64,000 nucleotides of DNA from Tateyamaria sp. ANG-S1 (GTDB lineage: Bacteria; Pseudomonadota; Alphaproteobacteria; Rhodobacterales; Rhodobacteraceae), in contig NZ_JWLL01000001.1 of the NCBI RefSeq assembly GCF_000814025.1, positions 62,001-126,000 of the forward strand, given 5' to 3'. The notes under the pieces were generated by a model, which worked only from the letters and a program-made list of their open reading frames with translations, was not told where the DNA came from and ran no database searches. How positions within the stretch are numbered: the stretch's first letter is position 1; the number at the start of each line of letters is the position of its first letter. Position numbers and translations under genes: made by a program. Shown here in pieces: positions 28,680 through 37,944 of the stretch.

Positions 28680-29489
28680 ATGGTCCGGCGTATGGACCAT
28701 GACCCTGAACTTGAGCTTCGTCAAAGCGATGTGATGGACCCTGCGCGTGCGCAAGCGATGCAGGTTACGTTGGGCAGTGAGCCGAAACTGCAGGCGGGTG
28801 ATGCGCTGCCGCCGTTTTTTCACCAGCTGTATTTCTGGTCGCCTGAACCACCTGAGGGTCTGGGCCGCGATGGGCACCCGAAAGTGGGCGGGGTGATCCC
28901 CGACATGGGTCTGCCGCGCCGGATGTGGGCCGGGGGGCGGTTGGCATTTCATGCACCTTTGCGGCTTGGAGCGCAGGCCGAGCGGGTGACTGTGTGTGAG
29001 AACGTCGTGCGCAAGGAGGGGCGGACGGGGCCGCTGGCCTTTGTCACCTTGCGCCATGAGATTTGGCAGGGTGGGACGCTGTGCGTGTCGGAGCGGCAGG
29101 ATCTGGTTTATCGCGAGGATCCTGATCTGGGGGCGCCGCGTCCGGTGCCGCCCTTGGCTGCGGTGGATGAGGAGGATGCGGTGGAGCGGTCTTTTGATGC
29201 GACGCTGCTCTTTCGGTATTCGGCGCTGACCTTCAACGGGCACCGGATTCACTATGACCAGCCCTATGCCCGTGCGGTTGAGGGTTATGAAGGGTTGGTT
29301 GTGCATGGGCCGCTTTTGGCCCAGCATTTGATGTTGATGGCGGAGGCGGCTTTGGGGTCGCTGGAGCGCTTCCGGTTTCGGGCGACGTCGCCGTTGATGC
29401 ACCATGAGGTAGGCACGTTTTGCCGGAAAGGGCGGGCGCTGTGGGTGCGTGGGCCGGATGGGCGGCTGTGTATGGAGGCGGAGGCCTAG
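28680..29489 (+). CDS. MaoC-like FAS1-type dehydratase (HTD2 / mesaconyl-C4-CoA hydratase-like)
   Basis: A 269-residue double hotdog protein. The N-terminal hotdog ends near MWAGGRLAFHAPL; the second contains FNGHRIHYDQPYARAVEGYEGLVVHGPLLAQ, where His and the upstream Asp/Asn pattern form the hydratase dyad. It matches the HTD2-like family that includes mesaconyl-C4-CoA hydratase. Which acyl-CoA it uses is unknown. The start is poorly supported: ATG at 28680 or the in-frame ATG at 28692, with no clear ribosome site for either. Confidence 0.82.
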   Translation: MVRRMDHDPELELRQSDVMDPARAQAMQVTLGSEPKLQAGDALPPFFHQLYFWSPEPPEGLGRDGHPKVGGVIPDMGLPRRMWAGGRLAFHAPLRLGAQAERVTVCENVVRKEGRTGPLAFVTLRHEIWQGGTLCVSERQDLVYREDPDLGAPRPVPPLAAVDEEDAVERSFDATLLFRYSALTFNGHRIHYDQPYARAVEGYEGLVVHGPLLAQHLMLMAEAALGSLERFRFRATSPLMHHEVGTFCRKGRALWVRGPDGRLCMEAEA

Positions 29490-30523
29490 AGGGAGGCGCC
29501 GACCTCGAACCCTTTCGGGATCGTGTCGCGACCGTCGAGGATCAGGTCGGCCATTGTGTGGGCGACTTTCGGGGCCATGCCGAAGCCGATCTTGAACCCG
29601 CCGTTGGCGATGAAGTGCCCGGGCCGGTCGGGCCATGGGCCGAGCATGGGTGCGCGGCTGCGGGAGCGGGGGCGGAGGCCTGCCCATCTGGCGATAACCT
29701 TGGCATCCTGAAGTGCAGGGACGGCCGCCCGAGCGCGGGCAATGATGTCATCGAGCTGCGCGTCTGTCGTGGTCGGGTCGTCATACTCCCGCTCAGTTGT
29801 GGAGCCGATGGCGGTTGTGCCGTCGGCGTGCGGGATGATGTGCAGCGTATCCGCGAAGAGTTGCGGCGCGTTGGGGGCCGCAAAGTCTAGGAGGGCAGCT
29901 TGGCCTTTGATCCCCGCACCGACCATGCGGGGGTTTTGGGCGTTGAGCGCGTCGAGGCCCGCGACGCCTGTGGCATGGATGGTGATGTCGGTGTCCGGGC
30001 CTTGGGTCTGGATGTCTACGCCGTGCGTCTTGAGGGCTGCGGCGAGCGCCTGACAGGCTTGGCGCGGGTGGGCGCGGGCGCTGAGCGTGTCGAAGATTTC
30101 CATGCTGGTGGGGCTGTTTGCGGCCCATTTGGGGTTCGCGATGGGGCGGACCGTCCATGTCGCCGCGTCGCCCCATAGGTCTTTGGCCGTTTCGCTGCGC
30201 CTGTTTGCGAGGGCGAGCGCCGCGTCATCCGCGATGGGTTGGCAACGGCCTGTGCGTGTGTAGCCGGGGGACCTCCCGCCTGCGGCCTCGACCTCGGTCC
30301 AGAAGGCTTCGGCCATAAGGAGGCTTTCCAGTTGGAACTGCTTTTTCGGGTTCCAGTTTTCCGGGACATGGGGGGCGAGGGCGCCGACGATGCCGCCTGA
30401 TGCCCCTGAGCCGAGGCCATGCGGGTCGATCACCTGCAACTTGGCGCCACGGCGCGCGAGCACCCATGCGATGGACAGGCCAAAGATACCTGCGCCGCGG
30501 ACGGTGATGTCTGCCGTTGCCAT
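29486..30523 (-). CDS. FAD-dependent oxidoreductase (DAO family), possible MnmC oxidase half
   Basis: A 345-residue protein with the N-terminal FAD dinucleotide fold VRGAGIFGLSIAWVLARRG, a GSGASGGIVGALAPH loop and the late GGFKIGFGMAPKVAH segment, typical of D-amino-acid oxidase/glycine oxidase relatives. Its early GASG-x3-GAL-x-P pattern also resembles the FAD domain of MnmC. It is divergent from mnmD, 48 bases away, so it could be the separate oxidase half that removes the carboxymethyl group from cmnm5U34 in tRNA. That role is inference; a plain amino-acid oxidase is the alternative. Confidence 0.8.
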   Translation of the reverse strand: MATADITVRGAGIFGLSIAWVLARRGAKLQVIDPHGLGSGASGGIVGALAPHVPENWNPKKQFQLESLLMAEAFWTEVEAAGGRSPGYTRTGRCQPIADDAALALANRRSETAKDLWGDAATWTVRPIANPKWAANSPTSMEIFDTLSARAHPRQACQALAAALKTHGVDIQTQGPDTDITIHATGVAGLDALNAQNPRMVGAGIKGQAALLDFAAPNAPQLFADTLHIIPHADGTTAIGSTTEREYDDPTTTDAQLDDIIARARAAVPALQDAKVIARWAGLRPRSRSRAPMLGPWPDRPGHFIANGGFKIGFGMAPKVAHTMADLILDGRDTIPKGFEVGASL

Positions 30524-30571
30524 TCCAGATGCCTTTCGCCAAGGTCGCCGCGACATCCTTTACAGGGGCGG

Positions 30572-31237
30572 ATGATGCAGGACCAGCGGGCAGAGCTTGA
30601 GTGGCGCGAGGGGCGCGTGCCGGTGTCGGTGCGCTTTGACGATCCGTATTTTTCGCTTGAGGACGGACTGGCCGAGACGCGGCATGTGTTTTTGGCAGGC
30701 AATGACCTGCCTGCGCGGTTTGTGGATGGATTTCATATTGCGGAGCTGGGGTTTGGGACGGGCCTGAACTTTCTGACGGCTTGGGCGGCGTGGCGGGATG
30801 CTGGGGTGCCGGGGCGGTTCAGGTTCACCAGTTTCGAGGCGTTTCCGATGGATGTGTCGGAGATGGAGAAGGCTCTGGCGGCGTTTCCTGAGGTGGCGGA
30901 TTTGGCTGAGCAATTGATCGCTGCTGGCGGCGGGTCGGCGGAGTTTGACGAGGCAGCGTTGACCGTGATTGAGGGCGATGCGCGGGAGACCCTCGCGGCT
31001 TGGGACGGCAAGGCGGATGCGTGGTTTCTGGATGGGTTTTCGCCTGCGAAGAACCCGGAGCTTTGGGGCGCGGACCTTATGGCTGAGGTCGCGCGGCATA
31101 GCGCGCCGGGCGGTACGGTGGCGACCTACACTGCCGCAGGCTTTGTGCGGCGGGGGCTGGAGGAAGCAGGGTTCGCTGTCACCCGTGTGCCCGGCTTTGG
31201 TCGCAAGCGGCATATGACGCGGGGCGTTTTGGGGTGA
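30572..31237 (+). CDS. mnmD: tRNA 5-methylaminomethyl-2-thiouridine methyltransferase MnmD
   Basis: A 221-residue SAM-dependent methyltransferase of the MnmC methylase (DUF752) family, with HIAELGFGTGLNFLTAWAA as the SAM loop and WFLDGFSPAKNPELW as the diagnostic motif. It catalyses the last methylation of mnm5(s2)U34 in tRNA. E. coli fuses this to an FAD oxidase; here it stands alone with a divergent FAD enzyme as neighbour. The start is ATG at 30572 or the adjacent 30575, after AGGGG. It overlaps the next gene by GTGA. Confidence 0.93.
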   Translation: MMQDQRAELEWREGRVPVSVRFDDPYFSLEDGLAETRHVFLAGNDLPARFVDGFHIAELGFGTGLNFLTAWAAWRDAGVPGRFRFTSFEAFPMDVSEMEKALAAFPEVADLAEQLIAAGGGSAEFDEAALTVIEGDARETLAAWDGKADAWFLDGFSPAKNPELWGADLMAEVARHSAPGGTVATYTAAGFVRRGLEEAGFAVTRVPGFGRKRHMTRGVLG

Positions 31238-32103
31238 GCCAGGGCAACAACACCCAACAAGGCATTGCACTCATGGTCACCGTGTCGTTGGTGTTTGCGG
31301 CACAGGATGGCATCTCGCGCCATTTGGCTGCCGAATACAACGTCTTCATGGTGGTGATGATCCGGTACTGGTTCTTTGCCGCCTTTGTCATCAGCGTGGC
31401 CGCGCGCAAGGCAGGGGGCTTACGTGCGGCGGCGCAGACGCAGCAACCGGTGGTGCAGGGGCTGCGGGGGCTGCTGCTGGCTGCTGAGATTTGCGTGATG
31501 GTGACCGCCTTTACCATTTTGGGCTTGGTCGAGAGCCACGCCGTCTTTGCCGCCTATCCGCTGCTTGTTGCGGCGCTCTCCGGACCGATCCTGGGCGAGC
31601 GTGTGGGTTGGCGGCGGTGGGCTGCGATTGGTGTGGGCTTTATCGGTGTTCTGATCATTTTGCGGCCCGGTTTGGGCGTGTTTGATCCCGCCGTTGTCAT
31701 TCCGCTGGCCTCGGCCATCATGTTTGCCATTTACGGCCTTCTGACACGATACGTGGCGCGAGAGGACAGCACGGCGACCAGCTTTTTCTGGACGGGGACC
31801 GTGGGTGCCGTTGGGATGACTTGCGTCGGTATCTGGTTTTGGGAGCCGATGACGGGGATCGACTGGGTTTTGATGTGGGCGCTGTGTCTGACGGGGGTGT
31901 TGGGGCACTGGCTGCTGATCCGCACCTATGAGGTGGCGGAAGCGAGTGCTGTGCAGCCCTTTGCCTATTTCCAGATGGTCTTTGCTGCGTTGGTTGGCAT
32001 CAGCGTCTTTGGCGAGGTGTTGGAGTTCAACGTCATCATCGGCGCGAGCATTATCGTGGCGGCGGGGCTATTCACCTTGTGGCGCGAACGACAGAAGGGT
32101 TGA
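31234..32103 (+). CDS. EamA/DMT-family transporter
   Basis: A 289-residue ten-helix DMT permease with GTG start coupled to the mnmD stop (GTGA). It begins ALMVTVSLVFAAQDGISRHLA, the EamA first helix, and has the second-repeat conserved segment PFAYFQMVFAALVGI. Substrate unknown. Its 3' end overlaps the convergent lytic transglycosylase gene by 36 bases. Confidence 0.9.
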   Translation: MSQGNNTQQGIALMVTVSLVFAAQDGISRHLAAEYNVFMVVMIRYWFFAAFVISVAARKAGGLRAAAQTQQPVVQGLRGLLLAAEICVMVTAFTILGLVESHAVFAAYPLLVAALSGPILGERVGWRRWAAIGVGFIGVLIILRPGLGVFDPAVVIPLASAIMFAIYGLLTRYVAREDSTATSFFWTGTVGAVGMTCVGIWFWEPMTGIDWVLMWALCLTGVLGHWLLIRTYEVAEASAVQPFAYFQMVFAALVGISVFGEVLEFNVIIGASIIVAAGLFTLWRERQKG

Positions 32104-34038
32104 GCCGACGAGTTCTTCTGAGAACGGGATCGGCAACGGGTCCTGGCCCAGACGGGCGCGGTAGATGGGCAGGCTTTCGGTGACGCGCATGACGTAGTTG
32201 CGCGTCTCGCGGAAGGGGATGTGTTCGATCCAGTCGATGACGTCGAAATCTTCTGTCCCGCGGCGCGGATCGCCGAGGCGTAGCATCCATTGATCGGGGC
32301 GGGAGGGGCCAGCGTTGTAGGCTGCGGACATCAGGACCAAGTTGCCGTTGAAGCGGCGCGCGAGCTGGCTGAGATAGGTCGCCCCGAGCCGCGCGTTGTA
32401 GGCCGGGTCGGAGATGAGGCGTGCCGTCGTATGATCGGCGGACAGCCCCAGGTCAGAGGCCACGTCCCGGCCCGTCCCCGGCATCACCTGCATCAGCCCA
32501 AGCGCGCCTGCGCCGGATTGGACAACGGGGTCGAACTCGCTTTCGCGTCGGGCGATGGCGAGGTTCATTTCCGGCGCCATCGGTAGATCTGCATCTGCCA
32601 GCGGGTGCAGCGGATAGTATGGCGCGTGCAGGGTGATGCCGCGCTGTGCCACCCGTTTGCCGATCATCACGGCCAGATGGGGTTGACCCGCGGCGATCGC
32701 CACATGGCCGAGGTAGCCCGCCGCATTGCGGTCAAGGCGTTCGGCGAGGTGCGTCCAGAAGCGTTCAGCGAGGCTGACCTCGCCCGAGGCTTGCAGGAGC
32801 AGGCCCGCTTCGTAGAGGTCAATTTCCGTGAGCCGGGTGTCTTGGCCGGGGGAGAAGGTTTCTGATCCGTCGAGCAGGGGGTCGATGGGCAGTGCGCCAC
32901 GTTCCGCAGCCAGAAGCCCATAGAACGAGGTCTGGTATTGCGCGCCCTCTGCATAGGCGGCGCTGGCCTGTTCGCTGTTTCCCATCGCCTCGTGCGCGCG
33001 GCCGATCCAGTAGCCTGCGCGCCCGCGCGAGATTGGCGAGCGGGTGGCGTCACGGTGGTTCTGGAAGTGATCGAGGGCAACCTCCGGGTCCTGAAGTTTG
33101 CGCAGCGCGATATATCCCGACAGCCATTCGAGATCGGCATAGGCTGACCCTTCGCTCAGGAAGTGCCGGGCGGCGAGTTGATAGGCGCGGGCTGCATCGC
33201 CATCGCGCATTTCATCGCGGGCGAGCGCGCGGCGGCGGTTGGCCCAGTCCTCGGGCTGGCCGAGGGCTTCGACGGAGCGAGAGCGGTCCATGAGCAGCGC
33301 TTTGGCGTCGTCCCAGCGGCCCTTGCGCACGCGCCATTCAAAGCGGTCGCGGGCGAGCCCCGGATCGTTTTGCAGAGCGTCGGGCACAGCACCGATCAGC
33401 GCGTCCACGTTGTCGGCAAGGGCGCGCAGCCCGATACGCGCCTCGGCCAGCGCGACGCGGTCCTCACCCACCAGGCGGAACATGCGCCGGGCGCTGGTCA
33501 GGTCACGTGACCACAAGAGCGCGTCGAGGCGGGCATTGTGATGTGGTTTCAGAAGATCGCCATAGGTGGCGATGAATCGGCCTTGGGTGTCGCTGTCCAT
33601 GGGCATGGTGCGCCATGCGAGGACGATGTTGGCCTCGGCCTCTCCGGTGCGGCCTGCGCGTGTGAGAGCGGCGGCATGGGCCAGAACCCCTTCAGGTGTT
33701 TGTGGCCCGACCTTTGCAAAGAATGACAGGCGGGTTGCGTCCGGTGCGCTTGCCACTGCCTTTTCCGAGCGCTGACGCAACAGCGCTTCACCCGGCCAGT
33801 CGGGGCGGCGGTCAAGGAAATCGATGACCTCTTGATAGGTGCCGCGCCCGGCGCGCAGGCGGTGCCATTCGATGATGTCGGCGGCCACGTCGCCGTCGCG
33901 GGCGGCGATCTTTGCCGCGTTGTCCCAACTGCCGCTTCGCATTGCGTCCAGCGCCCAGCCAAGGGGACGGGGCCGTTCTGCCGTCGCAGCCACAACCGAC
34001 ACAAAAAGCAGGACAAAGGCGAGGGCAATCCGGCTCAT
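32068..34038 (-). CDS. Soluble lytic murein transglycosylase (Slt70 family)
   Basis: A 656-residue periplasmic protein: signal peptide (MSRIALAFVLLFVSVVAATA), a long alpha-superhelical region with TPR-like repeats (about 20-480) and a C-terminal SLT domain with the catalytic Glu in AIARRESEFDP, followed by GALGLMQVMPGT and SAAYNAG. This is the Slt70 layout, cleaving peptidoglycan glycan strands to 1,6-anhydro products. The start at 34038 gives the signal peptide; the open frame continues upstream antisense to dapA and is not coding. Confidence 0.93.
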   Translation of the reverse strand: MSRIALAFVLLFVSVVAATAERPRPLGWALDAMRSGSWDNAAKIAARDGDVAADIIEWHRLRAGRGTYQEVIDFLDRRPDWPGEALLRQRSEKAVASAPDATRLSFFAKVGPQTPEGVLAHAAALTRAGRTGEAEANIVLAWRTMPMDSDTQGRFIATYGDLLKPHHNARLDALLWSRDLTSARRMFRLVGEDRVALAEARIGLRALADNVDALIGAVPDALQNDPGLARDRFEWRVRKGRWDDAKALLMDRSRSVEALGQPEDWANRRRALARDEMRDGDAARAYQLAARHFLSEGSAYADLEWLSGYIALRKLQDPEVALDHFQNHRDATRSPISRGRAGYWIGRAHEAMGNSEQASAAYAEGAQYQTSFYGLLAAERGALPIDPLLDGSETFSPGQDTRLTEIDLYEAGLLLQASGEVSLAERFWTHLAERLDRNAAGYLGHVAIAAGQPHLAVMIGKRVAQRGITLHAPYYPLHPLADADLPMAPEMNLAIARRESEFDPVVQSGAGALGLMQVMPGTGRDVASDLGLSADHTTARLISDPAYNARLGATYLSQLARRFNGNLVLMSAAYNAGPSRPDQWMLRLGDPRRGTEDFDVIDWIEHIPFRETRNYVMRVTESLPIYRARLGQDPLPIPFSEELVGSTLLSFAPQGE

Positions 34039-34176
34039 CTCTTGCAATTCCTTGCGGCGCGTGGCTAGAGCCTCTGAGCATATGTACGGTGTGCGGGGTT
34101 TCAACTCACGTTTCCGGACATATGCAAAATTCATCCCAGGCCCTCTGCCTGCCACACGTAAAAAAGGAGCGTGAGA

Positions 34177-35049
34177 ATGTTCAAAGGTTCTATGCCTGCC
34201 CTCGTCACGCCGTTTCGTAACGGCGCTTTGGATCTGGAAACACTCAAGAAACTGGTTGAGTGGCATGTGGGCGAAGGATCGCACGGGCTGGTGCCCGTGG
34301 GCACCACCGGCGAAAGCCCGACGTTGACCCATGATGAACACGAGACCGTCATCGAGACGGTGGTGAAGGCCGCCGCTGGCCGCATTCCGGTGATTGCCGG
34401 GGCCGGGTCGAACAACACGGTCGAGGCCATTCGGTTCGTCGAGTACGCCGCCAAGATCGGTGCCGACGCGGCGCTGGTCGTGACGCCCTACTACAACAAG
34501 CCGACGCAGCGCGGTCTGATCGCCCATTTCACGGCGCTGCATGATTGCGCCGACATTCCGATCATCATCTACAATATTCCCGGCCGGTCTGTCATCGACA
34601 TGACGCCCGACACGATGGCGGAGCTTGCCAAACTGCCCCGTATCGTCGGGGTAAAGGACGCGACCGGTGATCTGGCCCGTGTGTGTGATCAGCGCATGGC
34701 CTGTGGTCCCGATTTCATCCAGCTGTCGGGAGAGGATGCGACGGCACACGGATTCAACGCACAGGGTGGCGTCGGCTGTATCTCGGTCACCGCCAACGCG
34801 GCGCCAAGGCTGCTGAGTCAGATGCAGGAGGCCTGTCTGGCCGGTGACTATGCCAAGGCGCTAGAGATCCAGGACAAGGTGATGCCGCTGCACAAGGCGA
34901 TCTTTACCGAGCCGGGGCTGGTGGGCGCGAAGTATGCTATGTCCCGTCTGGGCCTATGTTCGGATGAGGTGCGTTTGCCTTTGACCTGCCTTGCGGACGA
35001 CACCAAGGCGAAGGTGGATGCCGCCCTTGAGCACGCCGGTTTGATCTAA
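34177..35049 (+). CDS. dapA: 4-hydroxy-tetrahydrodipicolinate synthase
   Basis: A 290-residue class-I aldolase-fold enzyme: GTTGES (residues 43-48), VTPYYNKP with the catalytic Tyr, and the Schiff-base Lys in VGVKDATGD. It condenses pyruvate with aspartate semialdehyde in lysine and diaminopimelate synthesis. The start is the ATG seven bases after AAGGAG; a GTG two codons upstream is too close to that site. A strong terminator follows. It is divergent from the transglycosylase, which acts on the same cell-wall polymer. Confidence 0.96.
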   Translation: MFKGSMPALVTPFRNGALDLETLKKLVEWHVGEGSHGLVPVGTTGESPTLTHDEHETVIETVVKAAAGRIPVIAGAGSNNTVEAIRFVEYAAKIGADAALVVTPYYNKPTQRGLIAHFTALHDCADIPIIIYNIPGRSVIDMTPDTMAELAKLPRIVGVKDATGDLARVCDQRMACGPDFIQLSGEDATAHGFNAQGGVGCISVTANAAPRLLSQMQEACLAGDYAKALEIQDKVMPLHKAIFTEPGLVGAKYAMSRLGLCSDEVRLPLTCLADDTKAKVDAALEHAGLI

Positions 35050-35102
35050 GGACCGCTGCGCGTAGTGCGCGCTCTCCGCAAATTCACTCTGGGGTAGAAA
35101 GT

Positions 35103-35145
35103 GACGGGTCTGTGCGTGTTACGTACGGACCCGTCGTCATTTTTC
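35103..35145 (+). terminator. Rho-independent terminator of dapA
   Basis: GACGGGTC (35103-35110) pairs with GACCCGTC (35128-35135), and inner bases extend the stem to about 15 bp with two G-T wobbles; the tail is GTCATTTTT. Confidence 0.85.
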
Positions 35146-35150
35146 CGCAA

Positions 35151-35173
35151 CATGGAAACGATCTGTTTCCATG
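35151..35173. promoter_or_regulatory. Perfect 9-bp inverted repeat upstream of the RTX gene
   Basis: CATGGAAAC-GATCT-GTTTCCATG, 85 bases upstream of the RTX start. A second short inverted repeat, GTACCG-N6-CGGTAC, follows at about 35223-35241. The first is a candidate operator; no regulator is known. Confidence 0.5.
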
Positions 35174-35257
35174 AATTATGTCAAAAATGTGGTCGTGCGC
35201 GTTGTTTCGTTTGGCGCACGTGGTACCGTCCCGACCGGTACAAACCTGGGGGTTACA

Positions 35258-36307
35258 ATGCTGTTTTTACTATCACTCGTCGGCCTTGCCGGCGTGGCAA
35301 CCTTTGTTGCGACTGACGACGACGACACCATCATCGGAACTGCTGACGACGACACAATCGACGGAGGCGCCGGCAACGACACAATCACCGGCCAACGCGG
35401 CGACGATCTTTTGTTCGGTGGCGAAGGCGATGATGACATTCAAGGCTCGCAAGACAACGACACGATCTTTGGCGGAACCGGTGACGATGACCTGCGCGGC
35501 GCGCAAAACGACGACGACATCTTTGGCGAGGCCGGCAATGATCTTGTGTTCGGTGATCTGGGGCAGGATTCTCTGGACGGCGGCCTTGGGTTCGACACGC
35601 TGAACGGCGGACCCGGCGCCGATACTTTAAGCGGTGGCCCGGATGCGGACACGGTCAGGGGCGGGTCCGGCAATGACCTGATCATGGAATCGGACGATGG
35701 TGCGCCAGGTGTGAACACCGATTTGCTGTTCGGTCAGAACGGGCACGATACGATCAGCGGTTCATCGCTTGACATCATCAGTGGCGGCCAAGGCAACGAC
35801 GTGCTGACCGTGGACAACGTGTCGGATGAAACACCTGCGCTTGAGATTTCCGGCGACGGGGGCGACGACGTGATCGTCGGGCCAGCGCTGAGTGTCGAGG
35901 GCGGGTCTGGCGACGATCTGATTGCTGGTGGCGTCAACCAGGCATCTGGCGATGACGGCAACGATACCATCGTCGGCGGGCCGAACGCGGACGTTCTTGG
36001 TGGTGAAGGCGAAGACGAGTTCATCGTGGATGAACGCGAGCGCGGTGGACCGGTCAACATTCTGGACTACGACGCCAGCGAAGACACGATCGTGATTGCA
36101 GCCAGCGAGTTGGGTCCGAATGCGCCGGAAGACATCGTTCAGCGCTTTAGCCCGGACACCAACAGCATCGAATTGATCGTTGAAGATGAACTGGGTCCGC
36201 GCAACATCGCGTCCGTGTTTGGCATCGAAGATGAGACCACTGTGCTGGAACTCACCGTGATTGATGCGACCACACTGGACGAGATGTTGGCGCAGGCGGT
36301 CGCCTAG
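35258..36307 (+). CDS. RTX-repeat calcium-binding protein, membrane-anchored
   Basis: A 349-residue very acidic protein. Residues 1-18 form one hydrophobic helix (MLFLLSLVGLAGVATFVA), then many GGxGxDxUx nonapeptides (for example GGAGNDTI, GGEGDDDI, GGSGNDLI) run to about residue 250 and build a calcium-binding beta-roll; a non-repeat C-terminal region (about 250-349) follows. The N-terminal helix is unusual for a type-I-secreted RTX protein, whose signal is C-terminal; it may be an uncleaved anchor or Sec signal. The start is the ATG six bases after GGGG. An alternative ATG at 35171 would add 29 residues. Confidence 0.85.
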   Translation: MLFLLSLVGLAGVATFVATDDDDTIIGTADDDTIDGGAGNDTITGQRGDDLLFGGEGDDDIQGSQDNDTIFGGTGDDDLRGAQNDDDIFGEAGNDLVFGDLGQDSLDGGLGFDTLNGGPGADTLSGGPDADTVRGGSGNDLIMESDDGAPGVNTDLLFGQNGHDTISGSSLDIISGGQGNDVLTVDNVSDETPALEISGDGGDDVIVGPALSVEGGSGDDLIAGGVNQASGDDGNDTIVGGPNADVLGGEGEDEFIVDERERGGPVNILDYDASEDTIVIAASELGPNAPEDIVQRFSPDTNSIELIVEDELGPRNIASVFGIEDETTVLELTVIDATTLDEMLAQAVA

Positions 36308-36313
36308 ACCGCG

Positions 36314-37186
36314 CTACCTTTTGCCATAGTAGAGGCCGACCACGTGCTCGGCCTCTGCAAAGAACAGCCAGCGCGAGGCGAGTGTGCCTGCGACGTAGCT
36401 GACCACGGCCACAAGCGCGATCCAGTGCGAGAAGGGCAGCGCCAGTAGCAGGACCGGCAGCACCACCATCAGCACGAACGAGATCGCACGCAGCTTGACG
36501 CTGTGCTTGCGCCCCACGACATAGGCGAATTCCTTGAGCAGATAGTTAGTGCCGGTGTGCGGTGGCTCGAACGCGCGGACGCTACCGTTCGTGCCAAGGC
36601 CCGTGGCGGTTGCCAGCGTGGTGCCTGAGCCCTTGAGCGCGCCGTCGCCCTGCATCCACAGCACCACCTGAATGACGCCAGATATGGCGATGAGGGCCAT
36701 GGCCCATGTGACCTGACCCGCAAGCAGCGCGCCACCTGCAAGCGAAAAGCTGAGGAACATGGCAGGCGTTAGGGGTGAGTTCCAGCGCGGGATGGTTTTG
36801 AGCTGGGCGTAGATCATGGAGGTCGTGAAGACCGTCATGAGTGAGAAGAACGACCCGATGACGCCCAACAGCCCCCAGCGCTGGCCGAAGAATACCAGCC
36901 CCGCGCCATAGAGCGCCATGAGGATCAGGGCGACGACCGCACAGATGCCCTCGCGGCTGAGCCAGGACGATTGCCATTGAGTGAAGGCTTTGAGTGCGCG
37001 TTCCGGGTGGCCCAAGTGGAAGGTGGACGAGATCAGCCCGCCGACCGCGCAAAGATAGGCGATCACGAAGAAGGCGAAGGCAGACCAACCGGTGACCGCC
37101 GGGTAGCCGAGGCCGAGGAAGGTCAGGAGACCAAAGCCGATGCCGGAAAAGACCGTGAAGAAAATAACGGAGGGTGCGGGATGCAT
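36314..37186 (-). CDS. soeC: Sulfite dehydrogenase membrane anchor SoeC (DmsC/NrfD type)
   Basis: A 290-residue integral membrane protein with about eight helices, of the DmsC type (PSVIFFTVFSGIGFGLLTFLGLGY; FHLGHPERALKAFTQWQSSWLSREG). DmsC-like subunits anchor a molybdoenzyme-ferredoxin module to the inner membrane and pass electrons to quinone. Its start overlaps the soeB stop by one base. The neighbours xsc, pta and the anion exporter point to sulfite as the substrate of the complex (SoeABC), not DMSO. Confidence 0.85.
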   Translation of the reverse strand: MHPAPSVIFFTVFSGIGFGLLTFLGLGYPAVTGWSAFAFFVIAYLCAVGGLISSTFHLGHPERALKAFTQWQSSWLSREGICAVVALILMALYGAGLVFFGQRWGLLGVIGSFFSLMTVFTTSMIYAQLKTIPRWNSPLTPAMFLSFSLAGGALLAGQVTWAMALIAISGVIQVVLWMQGDGALKGSGTTLATATGLGTNGSVRAFEPPHTGTNYLLKEFAYVVGRKHSVKLRAISFVLMVVLPVLLLALPFSHWIALVAVVSYVAGTLASRWLFFAEAEHVVGLYYGKR

Positions 37187-37944
37187 CAGAGTTTCTCCAA
37201 CGTCTTGTCGAGCCAGCCAAGGAAGCCTGCGGCTTCCTGTGCGACGGGTTCGAGGTAGGGGGCAAGGATGTCGATGTCGCCCGCGCCCTCGGACAGCGTG
37301 TCCTTGGGCCGGGGCGGCAGGTACTTGTTGACGGGCTTGGTGCCCTGTTCGGGCATCAGGTCCATGCCGCCGCGTTCGGCGGTGAGCTTCGATACGTTGC
37401 TTTCGGGGTCCGCGAAGTCACCGAAGTGGCGTGCGCCTGCGGGGCAGGTCCGCACGCAGGCCGGTTCGCGGTCTTCCTCGGGCAGGTTTTCGTTGTAGAT
37501 GCGGTCCACGCAGAGGGTGCATTTTTTCATCACCTTTTCCACTGCGTCCATCTCGCGCGCACCATAGGGGCAGGCCCAGGCGCAGAGGCCGCAGCCGATG
37601 CAGTCCGACTCATTCACCAGCACGATGCCGTCTTCTGTGCGCTTGTAGCTGGCGCCTGTCGGGCAGACCGTGACGCAGGGTGCGTCCTCGCAATGCAGGC
37701 AGGATTTGGGAAAGTGGATGAGTTGCGCTTCGCCTTGGGCCGGTTGCACCTCGAAACTGTGCACGCGGTTTAGGAAGGTGCCGGAGGGGTCACTCCCATA
37801 TGCATCCGTGTCAGCGAGCGGCGCACCGTAGTTTTCGGTGTTCCAGCCTTTGCACGAGATCACGCAGGCATGGCAGCCCACGCAAGTATCGAGGTCAATG
37901 ACGAGGCCGAGTTTACGTTCGGTGGATTGGGGGAGCTGGGTCAT
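37186..37944 (-). CDS. soeB: Sulfite dehydrogenase iron-sulfur subunit SoeB
   Basis: A 252-residue four-cluster ferredoxin-like subunit. Cys sets are CVGCHACVISC, CLHCEDAPC...C, CIGCGLCAWAC and KKCTLC...C, as in DmsB/SoeB. It carries electrons from SoeA to SoeC. No Tat signal is present, so it faces the cytoplasm. The start at 37944 is the ATG overlapping the preceding small gene's stop (ATGA), with AGGAC seven bases upstream. Confidence 0.9.
   Translation of the reverse strand: MTQLPQSTERKLGLVIDLDTCVGCHACVISCKGWNTENYGAPLADTDAYGSDPSGTFLNRVHSFEVQPAQGEAQLIHFPKSCLHCEDAPCVTVCPTGASYKRTEDGIVLVNESDCIGCGLCAWACPYGAREMDAVEKVMKKCTLCVDRIYNENLPEEDREPACVRTCPAGARHFGDFADPESNVSKLTAERGGMDLMPEQGTKPVNKYLPPRPKDTLSEGAGDIDILAPYLEPVAQEAAGFLGWLDKTLEKL

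Noticed and set aside
28260-29687. A 475-codon minus-strand frame
   Set aside because: Only the last 133 codons resemble a VOC protein; the rest is antisense to a MaoC-like gene and the GGAGG-TTG start explains the short version.
32068-34749. An 893-codon transglycosylase frame
   Set aside because: The upstream 237 codons are antisense to dapA; the signal peptide begins at 34038.
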